Of a stretch of 42,468 bases of DNA, positions 26,364 through 34,306 are shown one piece after another. The translations under genes and the position numbers were made by a program. The notes beneath the pieces are model-generated. The model made no database searches and was not told the origin of the DNA. It worked only from the letters and a program-made list of their open reading frames with translations. This stretch comes from Dyella sp. ASV21 (GTDB lineage: Bacteria; Pseudomonadota; Gammaproteobacteria; Xanthomonadales; Rhodanobacteraceae): assembly GCF_016428975.1 (NCBI RefSeq), contig NZ_JAELTT010000035.1:1-42468 (forward strand), written 5' to 3'. The number at the start of each line of letters is the position of its first letter. Positions within the stretch are counted from its first letter, which is position 1.

Positions 26364-27202
26364 GCGGCTTCCTTGAGCCAGGGCATGGCCAGTGCGCGGG
26401 CCTGATCCAGCTCGGCGCGGAGTTCGGCCAGCGGAGGTATGTGGTCGTCGCGCTCGATCATGGTCGAGACGCGTCCAAAGCGACGCACGGCGGCCACATA
26501 GAGCGCCCACACCGAGTCGACGATGGGAGCATCGTGGGTATCGACCAGCAACGCACCGCCCTGCTCGTGCCCAGCCAAGTGAAACTGCTGCACGCGCTCA
26601 ACCGGAATGCCTGCCAGATAGGCCTCGGCGGAGAACCCGTGATTGTGCGCGCTCACGTGCACGTTATTGATGTCCAGCAAAATGAGGCAGTCCGCTTGCT
26701 CCGCCACCGCGGCGAGGAACTCCCACTCGGTCAATTGCGAGTCGGCGAAACGGATGTAGCTCGATACGTTTTCCAGCAGGATGCGTCGGCCCAGGCGGTC
26801 TTGCACGCGGCGCACGCGCTGCACCACGTGGGCCAGCGCTTCCTCGGTATAGGGAAGGGGCATGAGGTCGTGCAGGTTCACGCCTTGTACGCCGGTCCAG
26901 CACAGGTGGTCGGAAATCCATGCCGGTTCGACGCGCCTGGCGAGGGCATCCAATTGCGTCAGGTAATGCTCGTCCAGCGGGTCGGTGCCGCCGATCGATA
27001 GCGACACGCCGTGCATCACCAGCGGAAAGCGTTCGCGGAAGCGCTCCAGCCAACGCAGCGGTCGGCCGCCGGGCACGAGATAGTTTTCCGAGACGATTTC
27101 CAGCCACTGCACGTTGCCCGGCTGGTCGAGCAGTGCCTCGTAGTGATCGACACGCAAGCCCAGGCCGAAGCCGAGGTAGGGGAGCGAAGGCGATGAGTGC
27201 AT
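26360..27202 (-). CDS. bufB: DUF692/MNIO multinuclear iron oxidase (BufB-like)
   Basis: A 280-residue TIM-barrel enzyme of the MNIO family, related to MbnB and TglH, expected to oxidise precursor cysteines, to thiooxazoles in described bufferins. Ligand-type residues visible in order: E39 in SENY, H64 in [11 protein letters not shown]98-H99 in ISDHLCW, E144-N145 in LLENVSSY, D177/N180/H182 in [10 protein letters not shown]208 and H212 in HLAGHE, and D221/H223 in DTHDAP. ATG 27202 is taken; a GTG three codons earlier is possible. No clear Shine-Dalgarno is seen, so initiation may depend on the upstream hairpin region. Confidence 0.9.
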   Translation of the reverse strand: MHSSPSLPYLGFGLGLRVDHYEALLDQPGNVQWLEIVSENYLVPGGRPLRWLERFRERFPLVMHGVSLSIGGTDPLDEHYLTQLDALARRVEPAWISDHLCWTGVQGVNLHDLMPLPYTEEALAHVVQRVRRVQDRLGRRILLENVSSYIRFADSQLTEWEFLAAVAEQADCLILLDINNVHVSAHNHGFSAEAYLAGIPVERVQQFHLAGHEQGGALLVDTHDAPIVDSVWALYVAAVRRFGRVSTMIERDDHIPPLAELRAELDQARALAMPWLKEAA

Positions 27203-27221
27203 AAGCGTCACGGCGGCAAGC

Positions 27222-27248
27222 GGGGCTCCGGCACAGGCCGGAGACCCC
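27222..27248 (-). repeat. Intercistronic hairpin between bufA and bufB
   Basis: GGGGCTCCGGC (27222-27232) pairs with GCCGGAGACCCC (27237-27248), 11 bp with a single bulged A and a 4-base loop. It occupies about half of the 56-base gap. No T-run follows. It probably protects bufA mRNA or lowers expression of the enzyme genes relative to the precursor. Confidence 0.55.
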
Positions 27249-27258
27249 GGTGATCCAA

Positions 27259-27534
27259 TCAGGACTGTTTTGCTGCAGCCTGCGCCGCATCGCAGTCTTG
27301 CTGAGTCTTCTGCATGGTGAAGCCCTGGCCCTTGCACGAGTTCTGGCCCTTGCATGCATTGGTGGCCTGCTTGCAGGCGCCGTGGCCCTTGCAGCTGGAG
27401 GAATTCATACACTTCACGCTGGCGGTGTCGCCGCTGGCGGTCTTGTCGGCGGCCGCGGCGGACATCGACGTAGCGGCGAACAAGCCCGCCACCATCATTG
27501 CCAACGCCGCGCCATTGAGCTTGCTGTTCTTCAT
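27259..27534 (-). CDS. bufA: Bufferin-type six-cysteine RiPP precursor (BufA2-like)
   Basis: A 91-residue exported precursor: a Sec signal peptide (about 1-28, ending SAAA), a short Asp/Thr/Ser spacer, then a Lys/Gly/Gln-rich core with Cys at 42, 48, 54, 61, 67 and 81. Three CKG units ([18 protein letters not shown]) recur, resembling the second bufferin family rather than the DUF2282 type. Described bufferins bind copper in the periplasm after MNIO modification. AGGAG sits 7 bases before ATG 27534. It is the first gene of bufABC. The metal and exact modification here are inferred, not shown. Confidence 0.85.
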   Translation of the reverse strand: MKNSKLNGAALAMMVAGLFAATSMSAAAADKTASGDTASVKCMNSSSCKGHGACKQATNACKGQNSCKGQGFTMQKTQQDCDAAQAAAKQS

Positions 27535-27827
27535 GACTAACTCCTGTCGAATCGAGATGCCGCGCAGGGCGGCGCACAGTGACTATGTCGGGTCCTGATG
27601 GGCGGGGGGCTGGCAGGTGCCGACGGGGAGCATTCTCGATGGATGGATGGCGGCAGGCTGTTCCCGCGCGTCCTGCGTTTGTGCCCGATCGTCCGGCGAT
27701 GCACGGAAAGAGTGCCTGCTCGCCAAGATGTGGACGTTGGGCAAGAAAGCCTGGACGGCGGAATATGGCGGGGCCGTGGTCGTGCTCCGCATGATGCAAA
27801 CCACTTCTCGTCACGGATTGCATCGTC
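27535..27827. other. Divergent intergenic region between bufA and doxX
   Basis: This 293-base region must hold promoters in both directions. I see a strong bufA ribosome site (AGGAG near 27541-27545). On the minus strand there is a weak -10-like CATAGT (27587-27582). I find no convincing -35, ECF-sigma consensus or palindromic operator by eye. Overlapping reading frames on both strands lack ribosome sites and recognisable domains. Confidence 0.5.
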
Positions 27828-28337
27828 ATGCGCCAACTCATCGCCACCACATCATCGCGCGTGCTTGGGTACCTTCACCGTATCGAATGGCTGGGGCCGC
27901 TGGTCGTGCGGCTGGTGTTTGGCTACTTCTGGTTGGAAACCGGCATTGCCAAGGTGCATAACCTGGATGGCTTCGTTCAACGTTTCATCGGCTGGGGCAT
28001 TCCCCATCCCGCGTTCAGTGCGGCGTTGTCCGCGTGGACCGAATTAGTGGGCGGCCTGCTGCTGATGCTTGGCCTGTGCACGCGCTTGGTGTGCATCCCC
28101 ATGCTCATCAATATGGCCGTGGCCGTGACGCTGGTGGTATCCACCAACCTGATGGGCCTGGACGACTACGTGGAGGCGGACGAGATCGTCTACAGCCTGA
28201 TCTTCTTCTGGCTACTGGTGTCGGGTCCCGGCAAGGCCAGCCTGGATACCTGGCTGGCGCGTGCGCTCGGTATTCGCACATACAGCGGCGCTGCGCGCGA
28301 CGAAACAAGCACCCGTACGCGCGCCATGGCGCATTGA
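27828..28337 (+). CDS. DoxX-family membrane protein
   Basis: A 169-residue inner-membrane protein with four hydrophobic segments (about 24-45, 65-85, 88-108 and 120-140). The family signature [19 protein letters not shown] and [23 protein letters not shown] are clear. DoxX proteins often sit in redox or thiol systems and are frequent neighbours of DUF692 loci. It is the first gene of the plus-strand operon facing bufABC. The ribosome site is poor. The tail past residue 145 is polar and may be cytosolic. Confidence 0.88.
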   Translation: MRQLIATTSSRVLGYLHRIEWLGPLVVRLVFGYFWLETGIAKVHNLDGFVQRFIGWGIPHPAFSAALSAWTELVGGLLLMLGLCTRLVCIPMLINMAVAVTLVVSTNLMGLDDYVEADEIVYSLIFFWLLVSGPGKASLDTWLARALGIRTYSGAARDETSTRTRAMAH

Positions 28338-28361
28338 GCTTTCCCACTGGAGCAATCACTC

Positions 28362-28745
28362 ATGAGCAAGTATGCGTTTGCTGTGCTTATCGCAGCGTTG
28401 TTGATGGCGGCGGGTGTTACCCATGCTGCCGAGGTGCCGTTCAACCAAGGGCCGTATCAGCAGGCCGTCGCGGCGGGTAAACCCGTCGTGGTCTATTTTC
28501 ACGCGGACTGGTGCCCGACCTGCCGCGCGCAACAGCCCATCGTGGATCGACTGGCCCGCGAGCAGGGCTTCGCGCCGGTGACGATCTTCGTGGCGGACTT
28601 CGACAAGGAGACCGCGCTGGAGAAGTCGCTCAAGGTGGATCATCAATCCACCTTCGTGGTGTTCAAGCAAGGGCATGAAGTAGGACGTTCCACCGGGCAA
28701 ACGGCGGAGAGTGCGATTCGGGCCGTCTTGCAGCAGGCGCTTTGA
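28362..28745 (+). CDS. Periplasmic thioredoxin-like protein
   Basis: A 127-residue exported thioredoxin-fold protein. The signal peptide covers about 1-22 (ending VTHAA). The active site CPTC lies in YFHADWCPTCRAQ, and the fold continues through VTIFVADFDKE and STFVVFKQGHEVG. In this version Ser-Thr-Phe occupies the usual cis-Pro position, which is atypical. It is probably kept reduced by the CcdA-like protein encoded next. The stop overlaps that gene (TGATG), indicating coupling. Confidence 0.88.
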   Translation: MSKYAFAVLIAALLMAAGVTHAAEVPFNQGPYQQAVAAGKPVVVYFHADWCPTCRAQQPIVDRLAREQGFAPVTIFVADFDKETALEKSLKVDHQSTFVVFKQGHEVGRSTGQTAESAIRAVLQQAL

Positions 28746-29473
28746 TGGATTTCGGCGTCGCTACCTACGGGCTGGGATTCCTTGCGGGTATGGCAACGCT
28801 GTTGTCGCCCTGCGTGTTGCCGATACTGCCCTTGCTGTTCGCCTCGGCGCTGTCGCGGCATCGTTGGGGTGCGGCCATGCTCGCGCTCGGCCTGGCTCTT
28901 TCTTTTGCATTGACCGGCACGCTGCTCGCTACGCTGGGCGCGCACCTGGGCTTGGATATGCGCGTGGTGCGACGCGCGGGTGCCCTGCTGATGGTGCTGT
29001 TTGGGCTGGTGATGCTGTTGCCGTTTGGACGCGAGCTATTTGCTCGCGCGGGCGCGCACCTGGGCAACACCGGGCAGCGCGCGCTGGGGCGAGTGCGTGG
29101 CGAGGGCGGCTTGAGCCAGTTGGCCATTGGACTGCTGCTTGGCGTCGTATGGAGCCCGTGCGTAGGTCCCACGCTGGGCGCGGCCACCACGCTTGCCGCG
29201 CAGGGGAAGAACCTGGGCCAGGTCGCCTTGTTGATGATGGTGTTCGGCTTGGGGGCGGGGATTCCTCTCTTGGCGCTCAGTGCCCTGCCGGGGGCCGCCA
29301 TGCTTCGCCTGCGCGGCGGCTTGCTCAAGCTGGGCACGGGCGTGCGAGTAGTCTTGGGCCTGTGTTTCGTGCTGATAGGCGCGCTGGTGTTCACGGGACT
29401 CGATCGCGTCATCGAGGCATTCGTGTTGTCCATCAGTCCCGATTGGCTGACGCGCCTCACCACGTCGTTCTAA
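28745..29473 (+). CDS. CcdA/DsbD-family transmembrane electron carrier
   Basis: A 242-residue six-helix inner-membrane protein that moves electrons from cytosolic thioredoxin to periplasmic thiol proteins. The two paired membrane Cys of the family lie in LLSPCVLPILPLLF (helix 1) and GVVWSPCVGPTLGAA (helix 4), in pseudo-symmetric positions. It lacks the soluble domains of full DsbD, as expected for a CcdA or ScsB-core type. The upstream thioredoxin is the likely partner. ATG 28745 overlaps the thioredoxin stop; a TTG one codon earlier is less likely. Confidence 0.9.
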   Translation: MDFGVATYGLGFLAGMATLLSPCVLPILPLLFASALSRHRWGAAMLALGLALSFALTGTLLATLGAHLGLDMRVVRRAGALLMVLFGLVMLLPFGRELFARAGAHLGNTGQRALGRVRGEGGLSQLAIGLLLGVVWSPCVGPTLGAATTLAAQGKNLGQVALLMMVFGLGAGIPLLALSALPGAAMLRLRGGLLKLGTGVRVVLGLCFVLIGALVFTGLDRVIEAFVLSISPDWLTRLTTSF

Positions 29474-29541
29474 CCACGGGCTCAGCGTCGTTGGCGCACG
29501 CGTGGAGTCATCGGCGTTGCCGCCGTAAGGAGGAAAGCACC

Positions 29542-30051
29542 ATGTCGCTTCGCCTTGCAACGGTTCTATGGCTTGGTCTTGTCTGTGCGTTGGGCGACGC
29601 CACGCAGGCGCAAGGTGCGCCATCTCCCCCGGCTATCCAGCTGCGGCTGGATGGCAAGCCCGCCTATCTCATTGATGAAGCGGCCCTGGTGACGATGCGG
29701 CGCGTGACCGTGCGCGCGGCGCTTCCGGGTGGGCCGGTACGGTCCTGGCAGGGGGTGGCGCTGGAGGACATCGTGCGACGCACCTGCGTAGCCTCCGACG
29801 ATGCGCTGGCGGGACGTGCGCTCGCGCGGTTCGTGCGCGTGAGCGGTGCCGACGGTTCGCAGGTGGTGTTCAGTGCCGCCGAGCTGGATGACGATTTCGG
29901 TGGCACCGCGGTGATCCTCGCGGATCGCGTGGACGGTCAGCCGTTGACCAACGACGGCCCTTTCCGCCTGATCGTTCCGCATGACCGACGTGGCGACCGC
30001 TCGATGGCCCAGGTCACCACCGTGGAAGTGGTCGACGCTTCCACGCCGTGA
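29542..30051 (+). CDS. Exported oxidoreductase-molybdopterin-like domain protein
   Basis: A 169-residue secreted protein: signal peptide about 1-26, then a single domain resembling the sulfite-oxidase-fold molybdopterin-binding region (VRSWQGVALEDIVRR, FVRVSGADGSQVVFSAAELD, DGPFRLIVPHDRRGDRSM). Cys87 (RRTCVASD) lies in the usual region of the Mo-ligating Cys, but the domain is short and may no longer bind cofactor. AAGGAGG sits 8 bases before ATG 29542. It is last in the DoxX-thioredoxin-CcdA operon. Function unknown. Confidence 0.75.
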   Translation: MSLRLATVLWLGLVCALGDATQAQGAPSPPAIQLRLDGKPAYLIDEAALVTMRRVTVRAALPGGPVRSWQGVALEDIVRRTCVASDDALAGRALARFVRVSGADGSQVVFSAAELDDDFGGTAVILADRVDGQPLTNDGPFRLIVPHDRRGDRSMAQVTTVEVVDASTP

Positions 30052-30076
30052 GTCGCCATGCGCCTACGCGCCGGCT

Positions 30077-30457
30077 TTACAGCGGCAGGTAGACCTCGTG
30101 CCACAACGTGACCAGGCCTTGCGCATCGAAAGCGAGCAGGAGCATGGCTTCAAAGCGATCGAGCGTGCCATCCAGGCGATGCACGCGCGCGGTCATGGCG
30201 ACGCTTGCCTGGTCTCCTTCGGCGACCAGGGCATGCAGGTCGTAATCGATCGACTGGATGGTGCGACGAAAGCCGTCGAGGAACTCCAGGTAGTTCCGGT
30301 AATTGGCGGCATAGGTGCGGCCATTGGCCTTCACGGTGAACTGGGGCGCGAAGCGGGTGGCGATGTCCGCTTCGCCGAGTACGCTGGCGGCAGTGAGGTG
30401 CTGGCGGTTCCAGTCGAGCAATCGATGGCAGGCGAGTCGTGCGTCGAGGGTTGGCAT
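30077..30457 (-). CDS. NTF2/SnoaL-like protein
   Basis: A 126-residue cytosolic protein with a probable NTF2-like cone fold. MPTLDARLACHRLLDWNRQHLTAASVLG forms the first helices, followed by FAPQFTVKANG, and strands SVAMTARVHRLDG and FEAMLLLAFDAQG. Family members bind small hydrophobic ligands or act as isomerases; no catalytic set is evident. The start at 30457 has a weak ribosome site; a longer reading to 30502 would overlap the gshA terminator. It lies downstream of that terminator, so it probably has its own promoter. Confidence 0.7.
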   Translation of the reverse strand: MPTLDARLACHRLLDWNRQHLTAASVLGEADIATRFAPQFTVKANGRTYAANYRNYLEFLDGFRRTIQSIDYDLHALVAEGDQASVAMTARVHRLDGTLDRFEAMLLLAFDAQGLVTLWHEVYLPL

Positions 30458-30506
30458 GGTGCGTGACGTTTTAGGAAGTGAAGGGAACGCGCCGCGTTGC
30501 AACCCG

Positions 30507-30537
30507 AAAAAAAGCCCCGCCGTTGCGGCGGGGCTTT
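30507..30537 (-). terminator. Rho-independent terminator of gshA
   Basis: AAAGCCCCGCC (30511-30521) pairs with GGCGGGGCTTT (30527-30537) around GTTGC. Read on the minus strand the stem is followed by eight T. It lies 21 bases after the gshA stop. Confidence 0.92.
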
Positions 30538-30557
30538 AAGCGGCGGGCGTGTTGCGC

Positions 30558-31925
30558 TCAGTAGGCGAATTCGCGGAACACCGGGTCCACCTTGCCACCC
30601 CACGCGCCATGGAACAGTTCCAGCTTGCGCTCGGCGGGCGTTTGGTTGGCTTCCACGATCTCGATCATCGGCTCGAGGAAGATGCTCTCGTCCGCACCGT
30701 TGCGGTTGAGGCGGGCGCGGCGCTTGAGGCCGTGTGCGGCAATCTTCAGCGCTTCGGCCGACAGCTCACGCACGCTGTGCGAACGGAACGGCAGTTTGAG
30801 TGCATGCCTGGGCACGCCGTCGCGCAGGGCGTGGCGTTCTTCGCGGGTAAAGTCCTTCACCAGGTCCCACGCGGCGGTCAGTGCGTCGTCGTCATAGAGC
30901 AGGCCCACCCAGAATGCGGGCAGGGCGCACAGGCGATTCCACGGGCCGCCGTCCGCGCCGCGCATCTCCAGGTATTGCTTGAGGCGCACCTCGGGGAAGG
31001 CGGTGGTGAGGTGGTCGGCCCAGTCTTTCATGGTGGCGCGCACGCCGGGCAGCGCCGGCAGGTCGCCCGCCATGAAGCGCTTGAAGTCCTGTCCCGAGAG
31101 GTCGATGTACTGGCCATTCTGGTAGCTGAAGTACATCGGCACATTGAGCATGTAGTCGACATAGCGTTCGTAGCCGAAGCCTTCCTCGAACACGAAATCG
31201 AGCATGCCGGTGCGGTTCGGGTCGGTGTCCTCCCACACGTGCGAGCGGTAGGAGAGGTAGCCGTTGGGCTGGCCATCGGTGAACGGCGAGTCGGCGAACA
31301 GCGCGGTGGCGATGGGCTGCAAGGCGAGGCTGGTGCGGAACTTGCGCACCATGTCGGCTTCGCTGGAGAAATCCAGGTTCACCTGCACGGTGCAGGTGCG
31401 GGTCATCATGTCCAGGCCCAGGCCGCCGACCTTGGGCATGTATTCGCGCATGATCTTGTAGCGGCCCTTGGGCATCCACGGCATCTCGTCGCGGCGCCAT
31501 TTGGGCTGAAAGCCCATGCCGAGAAAGCCGATGCCGAGGTCGTCGGCGATGGAGCGCACCTCGGCGAGGTGGCTGTTCACCTCGCAACATGTCTGGTGAA
31601 TGGTTTCCAGCGGCGCGCCGGAAAGCTCGAGCTGGCCGGCCGGCTCCAGGGTGATGGAAGCCATGTCGCGCGACAGCGCCACCGGGTTGTCGCCCTCGCG
31701 GGCCACGTCCCAGCCGTAGCGGGAGGCGAGCGACTCCAGCAATACGCGGATGCCGCGCTCACCTTCGAAGGTGGGCGGACGCAGGTTGTCGGTAAGGAAG
31801 CCGAACTTCTCGTGCTCGGTGCCGATGCGCCAGGCCTCGCGCGGTTTCTCGCCGGCGGCCAGGTAGTCGGTGAGTTGCTGGCGGCTGCCGATGGGCGTGC
31901 TCTTGACGGCACTGGGTATGGACAC
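30558..31925 (-). CDS. gshA: Glutamate-cysteine ligase, plant/alphaproteobacterial type (GshA)
   Basis: Catalyses the first, ATP-dependent step of glutathione synthesis. The 455-residue length and motifs fit the plant-like class: [76 protein letters not shown]. This type, not the E. coli type, is what I recall for Xanthomonas. The start is a GTG at 31925 with AGGGAG 6 bases upstream; the preceding leader can fold in two exclusive ways. It follows the two-component genes by 83 bases on the same strand and ends in a strong terminator. Confidence 0.93.
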   Translation of the reverse strand: MSIPSAVKSTPIGSRQQLTDYLAAGEKPREAWRIGTEHEKFGFLTDNLRPPTFEGERGIRVLLESLASRYGWDVAREGDNPVALSRDMASITLEPAGQLELSGAPLETIHQTCCEVNSHLAEVRSIADDLGIGFLGMGFQPKWRRDEMPWMPKGRYKIMREYMPKVGGLGLDMMTRTCTVQVNLDFSSEADMVRKFRTSLALQPIATALFADSPFTDGQPNGYLSYRSHVWEDTDPNRTGMLDFVFEEGFGYERYVDYMLNVPMYFSYQNGQYIDLSGQDFKRFMAGDLPALPGVRATMKDWADHLTTAFPEVRLKQYLEMRGADGGPWNRLCALPAFWVGLLYDDDALTAAWDLVKDFTREERHALRDGVPRHALKLPFRSHSVRELSAEALKIAAHGLKRRARLNRNGADESIFLEPMIEIVEANQTPAERKLELFHGAWGGKVDPVFREFAY

Positions 31926-31963
31926 GGGGGACTCCCTGGCAAAGTTAGCCCCCACTTTGGGGG
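31925..31963 (-). promoter_or_regulatory. gshA leader with two mutually exclusive stems
   Basis: On the mRNA, CCCCCA (31963-31958 side) can pair with UGGGGG (31954-31949 side) as a 6-bp, 3-base-loop hairpin. The same GGGGG, with following CU, can instead pair with AG-U-CCCCC ending just before the GTG start. That stem traps the AGGGAG ribosome site in its loop and edge. This layout could act as a translational switch. Confidence 0.4.
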
Positions 31964-32008
31964 TGACTGGGCCAATTTCAAAGTGCCGGGCGCCCGGCCG
32001 GGCCCAAT

Positions 32009-33388
32009 TCAGGCCGGCGGCGGGAAATCGATGCGCATGCGTGTGCCCCCGCCGCTGCTGCCATCGAGGATGGTGAGCTGGCCACCATGCACGCGAGCCA
32101 CCTCGTCGACAATGGACAGCCCCAGGCCGCAGCCGTCGGGCGGGCTGCCGGCGCCGCGGTAGAAGCGTTCACGCACTTTGTCGCGTTCGTCCAGTGGAAT
32201 GCCGCTGCCGCTGTCGTCCACTTCCAGAAAGGCGTGTTGGTTCTCCACGCCGCAGCGCACCGTGATGTTGCCGCCTTCCGGGGTATGGCGAATAGCGTTG
32301 TCGATCAGGTTGATCAGCAACTCGTGCAACAGCCAGTACACGCCGCTGACCTGGGCCGGCTGGGCATCTGCACCCAGGTCGATGCCGTGGGCGAGCGCGC
32401 GGTCGAGCACGCTATCGATGACTTCGCTGACCAGATGCGTCAGGTCCACCGGCGCGAAATGGCTGGCGCGATGGGCGGACGGCTCAGCGCGGGCCAGCGT
32501 GAGCAGCTGGTTGGCGGTATGGGCGAGACGATCCACCCCGCCTTGCAACAGGGCGATGCGGTCCTCCAGGGCGGTGCCGGCGGTTTCCCGGCCCAACACT
32601 TCCAACTGCGCCTTGAGGCCGGTGAGCGGCGTGCGCAATTGATGCGCGGCATTGGCCATGAAGTGCTGCTGCGACAGCACCGAGTCGCGCACGCTGCCGA
32701 GCAAGGTGTTGAGCGATTCGACCACGGGCAGCACTTCGGAGGGCACGTGCTCGGTGGAGAGCCTGGACATCACCTGCGGAGGACGTCCGGCGATCTGGCG
32801 ACTCAGGCGCTGCAAAGGGCGCAGCGCGATGCGGATGCCGATCAGCGCGATCACCAGCACCGCGGCCATCTGGATGGTGTCGTTGATGAGGAAGGCCACG
32901 TCCAGCCGATGCACGGCCCGATCACGCCGGATCGGCGTTTCCGCCACGGTCACGATCAGTGGCGTGCCGATTTCCGCGGTGCGGTAGCTGGCCACGCGGA
33001 CGTATTCGCCGCGAAACTGGATGTCGGCGTAGCTGAAGCCATCTTCCGAATGATCGTCGGGCGCCAGTGGCAGGTCGTCGACACCGGCAAGTGTGCCGCC
33101 ATCGGAGCGGCTTACGCGGTAGAAAAAGTGCTCGCCCTCCCATGCGCGCAACGGCGGCGGCGGGTGCTTGGGCAGGCTTACCGCCAGTTCGCCGTCGGGC
33201 ATGGCGTGGATGCGCGCGACGATGGCCAGGGCCGAGCGCGACAGCGAATGATCGAAGGCACTATGGATAGGGCTGACGATCACGTGGTGATCCACCGCCA
33301 CGCCCGCGACCAGCAACAGCAGCAGCGGCGCCAGCAAATAGCTCAGCAGGCGGCCGTGGACGCTGCTGGGCCGCTTGCGCTCAGCCAT
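32009..33388 (-). CDS. QseC-type sensor histidine kinase
   Basis: A 459-residue membrane kinase. The N-terminal helix is at about 13-32, followed by a periplasmic 2CSK_N-type domain (about 33-165) and a second helix at about 170-190, then a linker. The dimerisation domain has [15 protein letters not shown] with the phospho-His near residue 245, and the ATP domain shows [26 protein letters not shown] and GLGLSIV. The start at 33388 overlaps the regulator stop by 8 bases. The signal is unknown. It may regulate the adjacent gshA or TonB receptor, which is inference only. Confidence 0.93.
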   Translation of the reverse strand: MAERKRPSSVHGRLLSYLLAPLLLLLVAGVAVDHHVIVSPIHSAFDHSLSRSALAIVARIHAMPDGELAVSLPKHPPPPLRAWEGEHFFYRVSRSDGGTLAGVDDLPLAPDDHSEDGFSYADIQFRGEYVRVASYRTAEIGTPLIVTVAETPIRRDRAVHRLDVAFLINDTIQMAAVLVIALIGIRIALRPLQRLSRQIAGRPPQVMSRLSTEHVPSEVLPVVESLNTLLGSVRDSVLSQQHFMANAAHQLRTPLTGLKAQLEVLGRETAGTALEDRIALLQGGVDRLAHTANQLLTLARAEPSAHRASHFAPVDLTHLVSEVIDSVLDRALAHGIDLGADAQPAQVSGVYWLLHELLINLIDNAIRHTPEGGNITVRCGVENQHAFLEVDDSGSGIPLDERDKVRERFYRGAGSPPDGCGLGLSIVDEVARVHGGQLTILDGSSGGGTRMRIDFPPPA

Positions 33389-34046
33389 CTTCGAGGCGAT
33401 AGCCCAGCCCGCGGATGCCGCGCACGGTGGCCGAACCGCCGAGCTTGCTGCGCAGGCGCGATACATGCACCTCGATGGCGTTGCCGGAGATGTCTTCGCT
33501 CCAGCCGGTAATGGCCTGGGTCAGCCGCTCCTTGCTCACCACGCGGCCGCTGTGATGCGCCAGGCATTCCAGGATCGACCACTCGCGGCGGGTCAGTTCC
33601 AGCACGTCGCCCGCGGCGTTGAGCGCGCGGCGTCCGGCCAGGTCGATGCGCAGGCCGCCGATCACGATCTCGTTGGCGGCGGCGGCGGTGGCGCGGCGGA
33701 TCAGGGCGCGGCAACGGGCCGCCAGTTCCGGTAGTGCGAACGGCTTGACCAGGTAGTCGTCGGCGCCCAAGTCCAGCGCGTTGATGCGATCGTCCAGACC
33801 GTCGCGAGCCGTCACGATCAACAGCGGCAGCGAGCTGCCACCGCGACGGAGCTTGCGCACCAGGGACAGGCCGTCCTCGCCCGGAAGACCCAGGTCCACG
33901 ATGGCCAGATCGTAGTGGGTGTCAGCAAGGCGCGCAGTCACCGATTCGGCGTCAGGCACGGCGTCGACCACATAACCGGTGCTCACCAAACCACGGGTAA
34001 TCGCATCGGAAACCAGGGAATCATCTTCGACCAGCAGGATACGCAT
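33381..34046 (-). CDS. OmpR/PhoB-family response regulator
   Basis: A 221-residue DNA-binding regulator paired with the adjacent kinase. Receiver domain: acidic pair D8-D9, phospho-acceptor D51 in IVDLGLPGEDG, VTARD, and conserved Lys in LVKPFALPEL. The C-terminal winged helix (about 125-220) includes LTRREWSILECLA and IEVHVSRLRSKLG with GIRGLGYRLE. ATG 34046 begins the MRILLVEDD receiver core. Two GCTAAC repeats lie upstream and may be autoregulatory. Confidence 0.95.
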   Translation of the reverse strand: MRILLVEDDSLVSDAITRGLVSTGYVVDAVPDAESVTARLADTHYDLAIVDLGLPGEDGLSLVRKLRRGGSSLPLLIVTARDGLDDRINALDLGADDYLVKPFALPELAARCRALIRRATAAAANEIVIGGLRIDLAGRRALNAAGDVLELTRREWSILECLAHHSGRVVSKERLTQAITGWSEDISGNAIEVHVSRLRSKLGGSATVRGIRGLGYRLEDG

Positions 34047-34075
34047 AAGGCACACGAGTAAGGCGTCACCTACAT

Positions 34076-34105
34076 GCTAACAGGCGAGGCTGAGAACTAG
34101 CTAAC
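34076..34105 (-). promoter_or_regulatory. Direct repeats upstream of the response regulator
   Basis: GCTAAC occurs at 34076-34081 and again at 34100-34105 (GTTAGC on the coding strand), 24 bases apart. OmpR-family regulators bind direct repeats, so an autoregulatory site is possible, but the spacing is unusual and the words are short. Confidence 0.25.
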
Positions 34106-34130
34106 GGAAAGCGCTTACCTTTGCCAGGCC

Positions 34131-34160
34131 AAAAATAAGGCGGCGAAGGGTTCGCCGCCT
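34131..34160 (-). terminator. Terminator of the large TonB receptor gene
   Basis: AGGCGGCGAA pairs with TTCGCCGCCT (34138-34160) around a 3-base loop. On the minus strand it is followed by TTATTTTT. It lies about 150 bases after the receptor stop and upstream of the response regulator, separating the two units. Confidence 0.75.
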
Positions 34161-34239
34161 GCCGCGCCGCAAGCCCCGGAGCTTGGCTCGGTAACGGGAG
34201 TGTCACCCGAGCCGAGCCCCGGAGGGTATGGCGCTGAAG

Positions 34240-34262
34240 GCTCCCCCGTAACCCGGGGGAGC
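34240..34262 (-). terminator. Hairpin downstream of the TonB receptor
   Basis: GCTCCCCCG (34240-34248) pairs with CGGGGGAGC (34254-34262) with a 5-base loop. There is no T-run. Between it and the terminator at 34131-34160 is another imperfect stem (GGCTCGG with CCGAGCC), so the receptor 3' region is highly structured. Confidence 0.5.
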
Positions 34263-34306
34263 GTGGTTCCGCAGGGCAAAGCCCGTTACCGCTGACCGGG
34301 GGGAGA

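Noticed and set aside
27537-27961. Several frames between bufA and doxX
   Set aside because: They overlap each other and the doxX start, and lack ribosome sites and domains.
24604-30051. Mobile island carrying the bufferin region
   Set aside because: No integrase, transposase, tRNA, flanking direct repeat or clear base-composition break was seen around it.
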